Assembly (NCBI GenBank): GCA_001275005.1
Contig: JWZX01003280.1
Location: 1-26,792 of the forward strand
From: Chrysochromulina tobinii
Lineage: Eukaryota; Haptophyta; Prymnesiales; Chrysochromulinaceae
Length of the DNA: 26,792 bases
Direction: 5' to 3'
The position numbers and the translations under genes were made by a program. Within the stretch, counting starts at the first letter, position 1, and every line of letters starts with the position of its first letter. Below are positions 1-8,468 of the stretch, in pieces. The notes beneath the pieces are model-generated. The model was not told the origin of the DNA and ran no database searches. It was given only the letters and a program-made list of their open reading frames with translations.

Positions 1-240
1 TGGAAAAAAAGTGGACCGGGACGTATGTGCAGGTCGTGGGGCCCCAAAAACCTTCGGCGGCGAAGCGAGATCAGAAAGGGATCGCTTGCCTTGACGGCCC
101 AAGTGCGATCAGGGCGGGATCACTCGGAACGTGAGCACGTTGATCACCGGAATGGAGTACGTTCACGCTTTCGACTGTGAATTGTTACATGTAATTTCTG
201 TTCTTCGATTTTCAATCTCCCCCTGGGAAAACGACTTCAT

Positions 241-1797
241 TCAGTCGCCCAGCAGGTCAAGCAGGTCGTCATCGCCGTCACCCGTTGCTGCACCTGTGCT
301 GGTAGCAGCAGCCTCGCCCTCTGCTGGCGGAGGCGGCGCCGGCCCACCGACCTCTTCGTCATCGTCGAGGGCGCCGAGGGCGGCTGCATCGGCCGCTGCA
401 CAGGGTTTGCATAGGTAGGTAATCTGCTCGACGGTCGCCTGGCTGTGCCCAGTGCATTCCCCATGGCACCAGCGCTCACACTCGGAGCACTGTGCCCACC
501 ACTCAGGCTCATGATCGCTACCGCAAAAGCAGGCGGTGAACTCCTCCTCAGCTGCCGCGGCCGTTGCTGCCTTTCCGTCTGTCGCTGGCCTTGACCAAGC
601 TTTCGACGAGGCCTCTGCCTGCACCTTCGAGCCCTGAGAGGCGTCGCTGCCATCCACTGCCCGGGTCACTTGCTGCGCTGCCTGACGCTTCGCGGCGAGG
701 ACTCGGGCCTTGAGCCTCCGCTTGCGCTCTGCCTCCTCCTCGTCGTCTTCCGAGTCGCTTTGGTATTCAAACCAGAGTGGTGGCACCCATGCGTGCTGTG
801 CCTCATCCAATGCAGGGTCGGCGGCTGCTGCTGCTGCTCCTGACCCGCCTTCAGCGTCCGAATCTTCGTTTGGCCCCGCGCCTCGCAGTTGCCGTTCCGC
901 ACGCACACCATATTCCTCGATGACGCTGTAGTCGACGCGCCGCCGCTTCGCATTGCGCCCACTGCGCCTGCTGCCCTCGCCATGGTCCCTTGCGCCAGCG
1001 TCCTCAGCCCGTGTCTCCTCCTCCTCCTCGTCGTCGATGAAATCGTCAAATTCGTCGTTATGGGCGCGACGCTTCTTCGCACCCAATTTCCTCGAGCCGC
1101 CAGCAGCGTTGCCGCCCTTGCCGCTGCTCCTCCTCCTTCCGGCGGCTTTCTTCTTGCCTGGAGGCGGTATGCCTTCAGGGTGTTCAATCAAATCATCGTC
1201 GGAGCCGAGATCGTCGTCCGCAAAACCCGCTCTCGCACTGATGGCAAACGATACGTCCTCCTCGTCGTCGTCCTCTTCCTCGCTGCTGCTGTCGTCCTCG
1301 TCCTCCTCATCGTCCTCGCGTGGAGCAGGATCCATCTGCTGAACGGTGGACGGCGCGCTTGGTTTTGGCTTGGATGGCGGTGGCCGTGTCGGCGGTCTTG
1401 CTGGATTGCGCACCACGGAGGGCGCTTGGGCCACGCGCACAGTGAAGTTGAGCTCGCCCTTGCTCAGCTTCGGAGCTTTTGTCGCCGGGGCAGGGGCGAC
1501 TTGCGCTGGCGCTGGCGCTGGCGCTGTCATTGTGGTGGTAGTAGCTGTGGTGGCAGCATAGTTAGCGCCACCGGCTTGCGCCTTTGCTAGCAGCGCTTCG
1601 AAGGCAGCGCCAACGCGTTGGAAGGCCGTCTTCGCTTCTTCGAGATGGCACTTGTCCGGGTGCAGCAACTTGCACATCATGCGAAACGATTTGCGAAGCG
1701 TGGGCTCATCGGCATTTCGAGGAACGCCGAGGATCTCGTGCGGCTGCTCGAGTGGGCGCATGGCACGGCCAACCGCCTCTCGCTGCGCCTCTGACAT
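241..1797 (-). CDS. J-domain and PHD-finger protein, probably nuclear
   Basis: Single-exon gene of 518 aa. The reading frame is open a little further upstream, but the first ATG is at 1797 and the J domain starts soon after it, so I use that start. Residues about 17-72 form a J domain with the HPD tripeptide at 46-48, the signature that stimulates Hsp70 ATPase. The middle of the protein is low complexity, with long Asp/Glu/Ser tracts and basic KKK/RRR clusters typical of nuclear or chromatin proteins. Residues 423-466 match a C4HC3 PHD finger (C-x-C, C-x2-C, H-x2-C, C-x2-C spacing), a family that usually reads histone H3 tails. The C-terminal 50 residues are acidic and Ala/Pro-rich. By inference it is a co-chaperone working on chromatin. 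Domain calls are firm; the biological role and client are unknown. Acidic tracts come from trinucleotide repeats around 1258-1320. Confidence 0.85.
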   Translation of the reverse strand: MSEAQREAVGRAMRPLEQPHEILGVPRNADEPTLRKSFRMMCKLLHPDKCHLEEAKTAFQRVGAAFEALLAKAQAGGANYAATTATTTTMTAPAPAPAQVAPAPATKAPKLSKGELNFTVRVAQAPSVVRNPARPPTRPPPSKPKPSAPSTVQQMDPAPREDDEEDEDDSSSEEEDDDEEDVSFAISARAGFADDDLGSDDDLIEHPEGIPPPGKKKAAGRRRSSGKGGNAAGGSRKLGAKKRRAHNDEFDDFIDDEEEEETRAEDAGARDHGEGSRRSGRNAKRRRVDYSVIEEYGVRAERQLRGAGPNEDSDAEGGSGAAAAAADPALDEAQHAWVPPLWFEYQSDSEDDEEEAERKRRLKARVLAAKRQAAQQVTRAVDGSDASQGSKVQAEASSKAWSRPATDGKAATAAAAEEEFTACFCGSDHEPEWWAQCSECERWCHGECTGHSQATVEQITYLCKPCAAADAAALGALDDDEEVGGPAPPPPAEGEAAATSTGAATGDGDDDLLDLLGD

Positions 1798-2286
1798 GGA
1801 CAAAAACTTGTTGACGAAGTCGACGACCGCGGCGGCTCGCGGTCTGAATTTGGCGCAATGTTGCTGCTGTGGTGTCGAATTCTAAACATTGGCTGTGAAA
1901 CACACAACTGACCCCCGAGCACGAGGGCCGCTATCGCAATGGACGGAGGCGTGGCCGACACAGCCTGCTATTACTCAGGCCGTTAATCGGCGGGGAGCGG
2001 GGAAGGAGGCGATTTTTAGGGGGAGGACGAAGGCTCAAGGCACAAAGCAGATCTCCCCAACGGAGCCCTTACTATCGCGTGTCGCGTTTGCGCGCCGCGC
2101 CCGCGCGCGTGCGAAGCGTTATGTGACGGTCCGGCCCATTTTGATGGTCGCCCACACCACACGCACGCGGTGGTGGCTGGTGCCACATCGGTCCGGTCCG
2201 GCCGGCAGACCGCGCGCGTGTGGGTTGAGGGCAATGTGTGTGTCTTGTGTCTTGAAGAGTGCACAGTTTGAACGCGCGGTGAACGC
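1798..2286. other. Intergenic region upstream of the J/PHD gene
   Basis: This stretch separates the 5' end of the J/PHD gene from the 3' end of the LRR gene; both lie on the minus strand, so it should hold the J/PHD promoter and the LRR gene's 3' UTR. I see no convincing coding frame. It contains an alternating CG-rich tract at about 2089-2116 and a short inverted repeat (CACCAC at 2155-2160, GTGGTG at 2170-2175). No TATA box or other named promoter element could be assigned. Confidence 0.4.
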
Positions 2287-4710
2287 CTATGCTACGACCC
2301 GGTCTAGGGCTTCGTAGGAGTCCTCGGAGTCCTCGTCGTCAGTGTGCGCGTAGGCCGGTGGGACTAAGCGCATGTGCTCGGTCGCAAGTCGTCGAGCTCG
2401 CATGAAGTCTTTGGGGAGGATCTCCTTAGGCTGGAAGACGCCGCGGATCCGTACCGCTACGCCATTTGCTCCATCAGCAGCTTCGGGGAGCGGAGTCAGC
2501 CCATCCCGTGGGCGATGCGGTGGTGAGCGCACATCGTGCACACCAGGCTTCGGCTTGGCAGATCCGACGGTGTCCACCAGGTCACGCAACGCCCCATCGC
2601 CCAGCTGATTGTGCTGTAGGAGTAGTCGGCGCAGAAGTGGCATTTCGCCTTTGGCGATCGCTGCAACAAGTGGGGCCACAGCTGTTATACCGTTGCGGAC
2701 GAGCCCAAGCTCTTCGAGCGCAGGTAGCGCCCCATCTCCCAAGGGGCCTGCGAGCGCTGCCACTCCTGCGTCGCCAAGCTGATTGCCATCAAAGCTGAGG
2801 AGGGTGAGCGCAGACAGTCGTTGGCCGCCGGTGATAGCTTCGGCGAATGCGCGCGCACCAACTGCGCCGATGCGGTTTTCGCTCAATCGCATCACGCGCA
2901 GCGATGAGAGCGCACCGCTCTTCACAGCCGCGCCGAGCGACTGCATCGCTGGGTCGCCAAGCTTGTTGAGTGAGAGGTTGAGTTCGCGCAGCTGTGGCAT
3001 TGAGGCGCCGGCCAGCGCGCCTGCGACACTGCTCGCACCCTCGTCGCCAAGACTCTTCTTGCTCAGATTGAGCGCTCTCCCACGAAGGTCTATGTTGCAG
3101 CCACCGTGTAGGACCACACGTGACACCGCCCCGCTACGGCAGGCACGGCACGCTATGGTAGTGAACGCAAAGGCAAGCTGCACAGAGCTTGTGGCGTTGA
3201 TAAGGCCACGAATGTCCAAGATGTTGCGTGAGGCGACGGCCGTACGCAACCAACGCGCATCCAGTCGGTCGAATGCGCCTACCCGAAGCTCCTGTAGATG
3301 CTCGAGCTTCAAGATCGCATCGGCAGCTACCCTCAGGCGAGTGACTGGCTCGTGCGCAAGCAGCTGGCCCCAGCGCAGCCCTCGCAGCCATGGTGATAAA
3401 GCAGAGCGAAGGCGCTTCTTGCAGCACGCGAGGGCTAGTGCTGAAACGAGATCGCCGTACCCAGCTGCAAAACAAAGTGATTTGTCGAATTCAACAGCCA
3501 GCCAGCACTTGCCCATCTGTGGCTCATAGTACTTACCCATCTTTGGCTCATCGGCTAGGCTGGCTGTGGCTGGTGGCACTGCTGCAGTTGCAGGCGCAGC
3601 CCAAGGAAGTGCAGTCAGCCACGCGGAAGTGCCATCAGTTGGTGGCTGCTCGACATTGCTCTCAGATGATGGGACTTCCGCAGTTGCAGGCGCCGCCCAA
3701 GAATCGACTGCGGTTGCCCAGAAGCCAAAGAACCCTTTACTCTCGAAGGGTGCTGCTGCCACAGGCGCATCGACTGTCTCTGCGTGGTTGGGTATGCCCA
3801 ACGGAGCAGCCCGTCGTTCGCCCTCGAATTCTGACGGGGCCGCCGCAGGAGCTGACGCTGCAGCTGGCTCGCTCGACGCGCCGACCCAAGCCGACGGGAC
3901 GTGGATGTCATCCAAGACGGCTGAGAAGACCGCCCTAGGATTTGTAATCCACCAAAAGACCATGCTAGCAGTCGAGACGAAAGTGCTTTGGTTCACCTTG
4001 GGCTTGCCACCGTGAGCACCTGCCTCTTTCTGCTGCCTCCCAAGGGTCAGAGCTGTGGCTGGTGACGACGACCGAGTAGCCTCTTCGATGTGGGCGCTGA
4101 TGATCTGCAAAGCCTTAGAGGACGGCAGGGGACGGAGCGTGTTTGGAGGTGTCGTTCGTTGAGCTGGCTGAGTCACGTTCTCCGAAGACTGGTCTGTCAA
4201 CTGTCGGCGAGATGCTGTTGGCTTTGAATATGCTCCCTGAAGCACGCCTTGCTGGACAGCAAGTGATTCCGAAAATCGCACGGTATGCGCTCTTGACGGT
4301 GCTGGCAGTGGAGCCGGTTCTGGTAGGTGCATCGCAGATGTTGGGGCAGGAGTGTCGGGAGCAGGAGTATCGACTGCAGGTGACACAGCTGTTGACTGAG
4401 CGAGAGTGCGCACCTCCTCCTCCTCCACCTCCATCTGATAGCGCTCGAGCGACTCGAGCTCGGCTATTTTGAGCAGGTGGCCGCCATTCATCTTCCGCAG
4501 CAGCTCGTCAAGATCGGGCGTCTCCGTTGCATACGGAACTGAGAGGCCCTTGGCCAATCCCGCCTGCTTGTTTAGCTGTGGTGGAGTCACGGTTTTCCAC
4601 GATTCGACAGGTTGATCTGACTGGAACGAGGTGGAGTCTGATCGTGTGTGCATAGTGTGCTGGTCTTTAAGCCATCGTTTTATAGAGTCTTCGAGAGCGT
4701 AGCACAGCAT
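2287..4710 (-). CDS. Large protein with C-terminal RI-type leucine-rich repeats
   Basis: Single-exon ORF of 807 aa starting at an ATG. The first 400 residues are low complexity, rich in Ala, Pro, Ser and Thr, with an acidic patch near 94-100 and two copies of a WAAPATA segment (about 338-344 and 370-376). A short tandem duplication (PKMGK / PQMGK, about 389-401) follows. Residues about 403-545 are globular and Cys/Leu-rich, resembling the degenerate LRR or F-box-like lead-in seen in algal LRR proteins. Residues about 546-715 hold roughly five leucine-rich repeats of about 28-30 residues of ribonuclease-inhibitor type (L..L.LS.N.LGD.G...LA). The tail is acidic (DDEDSEDSYE). No transmembrane segment, kinase or NB-ARC domain is visible. 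The likely role is a cytosolic protein-protein interaction scaffold; partner and pathway are unknown. Confidence 0.75.
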   Translation of the reverse strand: MLCYALEDSIKRWLKDQHTMHTRSDSTSFQSDQPVESWKTVTPPQLNKQAGLAKGLSVPYATETPDLDELLRKMNGGHLLKIAELESLERYQMEVEEEEVRTLAQSTAVSPAVDTPAPDTPAPTSAMHLPEPAPLPAPSRAHTVRFSESLAVQQGVLQGAYSKPTASRRQLTDQSSENVTQPAQRTTPPNTLRPLPSSKALQIISAHIEEATRSSSPATALTLGRQQKEAGAHGGKPKVNQSTFVSTASMVFWWITNPRAVFSAVLDDIHVPSAWVGASSEPAAASAPAAAPSEFEGERRAAPLGIPNHAETVDAPVAAAPFESKGFFGFWATAVDSWAAPATAEVPSSESNVEQPPTDGTSAWLTALPWAAPATAAVPPATASLADEPKMGKYYEPQMGKCWLAVEFDKSLCFAAGYGDLVSALALACCKKRLRSALSPWLRGLRWGQLLAHEPVTRLRVAADAILKLEHLQELRVGAFDRLDARWLRTAVASRNILDIRGLINATSSVQLAFAFTTIACRACRSGAVSRVVLHGGCNIDLRGRALNLSKKSLGDEGASSVAGALAGASMPQLRELNLSLNKLGDPAMQSLGAAVKSGALSSLRVMRLSENRIGAVGARAFAEAITGGQRLSALTLLSFDGNQLGDAGVAALAGPLGDGALPALEELGLVRNGITAVAPLVAAIAKGEMPLLRRLLLQHNQLGDGALRDLVDTVGSAKPKPGVHDVRSPPHRPRDGLTPLPEAADGANGVAVRIRGVFQPKEILPKDFMRARRLATEHMRLVPPAYAHTDDEDSEDSYEALDRVVA

Positions 4711-5038
4711 GCCCTGGACTGTGCGTCCGCACTACGGCCACTCAGTTTGGACGAGCGCATTGGTGCCGAGCTATGCCAACACGAGCGGATGCGACCGGGA
4801 TGCGGGCTTACCAAAGGCCAAATTGATAGAGTTTTTCCTGCAATGTCAGTCCGTCAGTTTCGTCGCGGTCCCCCCCTCACCACGCTTCTCCTTTTCTAGG
4901 AAAAGGTGGAAGTCGACCCCCACGGGATGTGGTCAACTGCGAGTTTGTCACTGAGCGTCTGCGGGTGCCGCGGGCTCGAACTAAAATCTAACGTAAAATC
5001 AGAACAACAAGACCAATTGCCGAAGACCGACCGAAGTG

Positions 5039-5098
5039 CGAAGAACCCGTACCCGAACCACTCTTCTTCTCGCCTCTTCTTCGAAGAACCCGTACCCG
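5039..5098. repeat. 17-bp direct repeat, two copies 43 bp apart
   Basis: The sequence CGAAGAACCCGTACCCG occurs exactly at 5039-5055 and again at 5082-5098, separated by a pyrimidine-rich CTTCTT spacer. It sits in the upstream region of the LRR gene that reads leftwards from 4710. It could be a paired protein-binding site or a small tandem duplication. Confidence 0.7.
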
Positions 5099-5720
5099 TA
5101 ACTACCGAACATCAAGTACATGACCCCCCAGCAGGGCGCCAAGGCCTTGCGCCAAGGCAGGGCTGACCCCGCCTGCCCGCCGTCGCTGCGAGCCGGCGCG
5201 CCGGCCGCCGGGACGATACAATTCTCGAGTCGTCTGGGATCGGCATGTCGTGGCTGCCTTAGATTTCCTTAGATCGGAAGGGGGCGACTTAAGTCTGGGC
5301 CTACTTGAGTCGGTGGACGGTGCACTGGTCGACTTGACGACGGCGGCGGGCGGGGGCGGCGCCGCGGGCCCGGGCGTGCGTCGGGGCACGGCGCTCCGGG
5401 CGGGGCGGCGGCGACCGGCGAGAGAAAGGAGCGAGATCAGACTCAGGCACCTCAGCAGAGACGCGCTTCCGCTTGCATTGTTGACGCGTCGTGAGGAGCT
5501 GGTCGTGTTTGAAGAAGTTGCGACCTCGCGGGAGCTCACGCCGCACGGGCCCCCCTCGCCCCCTGTCACTTCGACTCGACCGGACTACCTCCGTATCTAC
5601 CGTTCTGCGCGGTCTGAGCACACGCCCTTTCGACTGCCCTTGCTCGCTTGCCCTCGCGCTGTGGACCGGTCCCGGTCCGACAGACCCCACAGCGCGCGGG
5701 TGAGGTTGGTCAGTCTGCAT

Positions 5721-5775
5721 CTCTCTCTCTCTCTCTCTCTCTCTCAGACTCTCCTCTTCTCTCAGACTCTCTTTT
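5721..5775. repeat. CT/GA dinucleotide microsatellite and degenerate flank
   Basis: An uninterrupted (CT)12 run at 5721-5745 is followed by two copies of a CTCTCAGACTCT-like unit and a T run. On the minus strand this is a GA-rich stretch starting just after the SEL1L stop codon, so it lies in that gene's probable 3' UTR. Confidence 0.9.
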
Positions 5776-5783
5776 TTCCCCGG

Positions 5784-8200
5784 CTAAGTCGTGTGCAGTT
5801 GCTGTCGTTGCCTCAGGACCAGGACGATCCCGAGCAGCACGCAGAGCAGCAAGATGAGCAGCGAATCGCTCTCGAGGCCTGCTGTCGCCGTGCGCAGCTG
5901 TTCCAAAGAGGCGCCACCCAGGAAGGAGCCAAAGTACTCATACGGGTCGCCCAGCTTACCGCCGGTGCGCTCCTCCCACCACCGCAGTACATACAGCTCA
6001 AGCATCGCGAGCTGCACGGGCGCCCACGCCTCCGCGGCCGTCTCCATCGCCACGTCATAGTGCCGTTTGGCGAGGTGATAGTCGCGCGTCAGCCCGAGGC
6101 CGTGTGCATACATGTACGCGAGGTTGAACATCCCGTGTGCGCTGCGCGCCTCGCTCGCAGCACGGTAGTGGCTCACCGCCGCCTCGAGGTCACGCTCGGT
6201 GCCGTAGCCGTAGAACTTGTAATCCCCGAGCTTCAGCTCAGCCTCGATGTTGCCCTGCTGCGCAGCTAGCCGATACATGTGCAGAGCACGCGCCGCGATC
6301 TCCTCCCCCACCATCCCGTGGAGTGGCGTGTGTGGCGTGTGCATGTAGTGCTGGTCGAGGAGGAAGGCGACATTGGCCTGCGCGAGCTCGAAGCCGCCCT
6401 CCGCGAGCGTGGCGTACAGCTGTAGCGGCAGCTCGGCGTCGCTCGTCTGGAGCGCCGCGTGCGCCTCCTCCAACTGCGCACCCCACGGCCCCCGCTCGGC
6501 CACGGCCTTCAGGAACTGGACGCTGACTGGGCACGAGCGCGGCGCACCGAGCCCGTTGAGGTGCATCTGCGCCAAATTATAGAGGGCGAGCGTGTGCCCC
6601 TGGTGCGCCGCGAGCGTGAAGTAGTGCAGCGCCTTGTCGTACGCCTTCTTGAGGCCCATGCCACCGATGTGCATGGCGCCCAGATTGAACTGCGCGTCGG
6701 CATTGCCGCGCTCTGCGGCCGCCTTGAAGTACTCGGCCGCCTTTTTATAGTTGCGATCGACGCCGTAGCCATGCATGAACATGTAGCCCAGCCCATTCTG
6801 CGAGGCAGGGTGGTCCTTGGCGGCGCCCTTGCGAAAGTATTCAAGGGCCGTCACGTTGTTCTGCTCCACCCCGAGGCCGTTAGCGTACATATGGCCGAGC
6901 TGCGCAAAGGCGGAGGGCTCGCCTGCGCCCGCGGCCTTGCTGTAGTACCCAAAGGCTTTCGCAACGTCCGCAGGCAACCCGCGCGCGCCGTGGAAGTGAA
7001 GATGTCCTAGTGTGAGCTGGGCATCCACGGAGCCCTTCAGAGCGCTGTGCTCATAGTACTGCAGCACGTCGTCGTCGGCGCTTCTCTTGGCCACTCCTTT
7101 AGGATTGTCAACGGTCAGCCGCACCTGCGCAAGCGGCAGCAGCGGGCACGGCCGGGCGCGCGGTCGAAAGAGGGCGGATGAGGGGGGGGGAACGATCGCA
7201 GCGGCGCCGACAGACACGAGGGGCAGGCAGGGGCTAGCGAGGGAGCGCGTGGGGGGTGGCGGCCGCCAGGCGGATCGCAGCATCAGGACTCGAAGGCAGT
7301 CGCGGCGGCGATGTGCACTCGAAGGACGATGTGCCGACGCACCTTCTCGATCGTCCCTCCTGACTGGTGGCGCTGCGCGTTCGCGACCACCTTCTCCGCC
7401 ACCGGCGTATAGTACAGCAGGCTCTTGTGGCACGCCTTGGTGGCCGCCACCCCGAGGAGGTGGCGGTACCCCATGGCGAGTTGCGCGTGGATGTCGCCAC
7501 CCTCGGCCGCAAAGTACATGTACGTCGCGGCGAGCGGCGCGTCGCGCGGCGCACCGAAGCCCGTCGAGTGCAGCACGCCGAGGATCGACTGCGACTCGGT
7601 GTCGCCCAGCTCCGCTGCGTGTTCGTAGTGCCTCACTGCCACGGCAGCGTCGGCCGTGACGCCCTCGCCGCGCAGGTGCATGTGCCCCAGCTCACGCATC
7701 GCGGCAGCGCTCGTGTCTGACGGCACCGCATGATTGCCAACGGCGCCGGCGAGTGCCTCGAGCACTGGCAGTGCCTTCCACGGCTGCTTGCGAGAGCCCG
7801 CCACGCCACTGCGCAGCTTCAGGGCCTCCTCTAAGAGAGCGCTCGCGTTGGCAACGTTCACGTCCGACATGAGCTGCTGCAATCGTTCCCACGCAGCCTC
7901 GGCCGAGGGTGGTGCATCGGCGTCACCCTGGGGCTGCGGAGACGCCGACGCACCCTCCGCTGAGGCCGCGACCACGGATGCTGCTAGCACAGCTTCGGCG
8001 GCGGGTCCTGGGTCGACCGTCTCTGTGCTACTGCTATCAACACTGCTGCTGCCGCTGCTGCCGCTGCTGCCGCTGCTGCCGCTGCTGCCGCTGCTGCCGC
8101 TGCTGCCGCTGCTGTCGCTTCTGCCGCTACCGCTGCTGCTTCTGCACAAGGCCAAGGTGATCGCCAGCCAGAGCGCGAGGCCGCCATGCCATCGTGGCAT
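5784..8200 (-). CDS. SEL1L: SEL1L/Hrd3-type ERAD adaptor, two exons
   Basis: Exon 1 is 8200-7343 (286 codons) and exon 2 is 7124-5784; removing the phase-0 GT-AG intron gives a 732-aa protein. SEL1L/Hrd3 is the lumenal partner of the Hrd1 ubiquitin ligase in ER-associated degradation. Residues 1-20 are a signal peptide (LALWLAITLALC core). Residues about 21-58 are a Gly-Ser-Ser repeat. Sel1-like repeats run from about 165 to near the C-terminus (GxGxxxDxxxAxxYYxxAA pattern). Residues 707-723 are a single transmembrane segment followed by a 9-residue cytosolic tail, the SEL1L topology. The spliced junction restores the SEL1L segment with GGTIEKVRL followed by the DDDVLQYYEHSALKG repeat, which strongly supports the splice. 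The stop codon at 5784 is TAG. The start is the ATG just before the signal peptide. It is divergent from the EF-hand gene. Confidence 0.9.
7125..7342 (-). other. 218-bp spliceosomal intron in the SEL1L gene
   Basis: The donor is AAG|GTGCGT and the acceptor is GCGCAG|GTGCGG, read on the minus strand. The intron is phase 0 and is needed to join two frames that together match the SEL1L family. The 7-bp string AGGTGCG is present at both boundaries, so the junction could slide without changing the mRNA. A CTGAT sequence in the donor half could be a branch-like site but is far from the acceptor; the 3' third is C/T-rich. Confidence 0.85.
8044..8115. repeat. 9-bp coding minisatellite (Gly-Ser-Ser repeat)
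   Basis: About eight tandem copies of GCTGCTGCC on the plus strand, read as GGCAGCAGC (Gly-Ser-Ser) in the SEL1L exon 1. It encodes the flexible linker between the signal peptide and the lumenal domain. The copies are nearly perfect, which suggests recent expansion and length variation among strains. Confidence 0.9.
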
Positions 8201-8468
8201 GGATAGGGAGGAATAGCGTGAGAGTACACGTCAAGGTGATCTTCCTGAGCACTTCCTGAGGGCGGACTTCCCGACACATATTCACTGGATACAATGTAAG
8301 CACGTGTGAATGCGAACTGCCGTACGCGGTCGCCGCGGCTGTCGTTGGAGGCGTGATCTTGCAAGCCACTGGCTTGATCGCGTCCTTGTGCGCCACGACT
8401 GAGTCCGGCCGTCCAGCGAGCTCCAACGCTCACGACCAGCCCTTGGGCACAGTCCGTCTCCAGCAGCC
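8201..8468. promoter_or_regulatory. Divergent intergenic region (SEL1L / EF-hand gene)
   Basis: The two start codons face away from each other with 268 bp between them, so this stretch must hold both 5' UTRs and both core promoters. No TATA box or named element was recognised. The assignment rests on gene arrangement alone. Confidence 0.4.

Larger units (their letters stand above)
4711..5783. other. 1.07 kb gene-poor spacer
   Basis: Lies between the 5' end of the LRR gene and the 3' end of the SEL1L gene. Open frames across it are Arg/Pro/Ser-rich and look like GC-driven shadows. It contains an AT-rich motif near 4982-5008 that recurs near 16019-16046, a 17-bp direct repeat (5039-5055 and 5082-5098), a very GC-rich block at about 5330-5420, and a CT microsatellite at 5721-5745. 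I searched by eye for tRNA, snRNA and 5S signatures and saw none. Confidence 0.5.

Noticed and set aside
889-1590. Hydrophobic plus-strand frame with Leu/Val runs that looks like a membrane protein
   Set aside because: The Leu/Val runs are the antisense of Asp/Glu/Ser tracts in the J/PHD gene (CTC/GTC repeats), not real membrane segments.
4860-4920. Pyrimidine tract ending in TTTTCTAG as a 3' splice site of a plus-strand gene
   Set aside because: No coding exon follows; the downstream frame stops or is low complexity.
5250-6269. 339-codon plus-strand frame entering the SEL1L 3' end
   Set aside because: It runs through the CT microsatellite as a Ser-Leu repeat and over half of it is antisense to SEL1L repeats.
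7734-8216. Poly-Leu frame over the 8044-8115 repeat
   Set aside because: It is the antisense reading of the Gly-Ser-Ser minisatellite in SEL1L.
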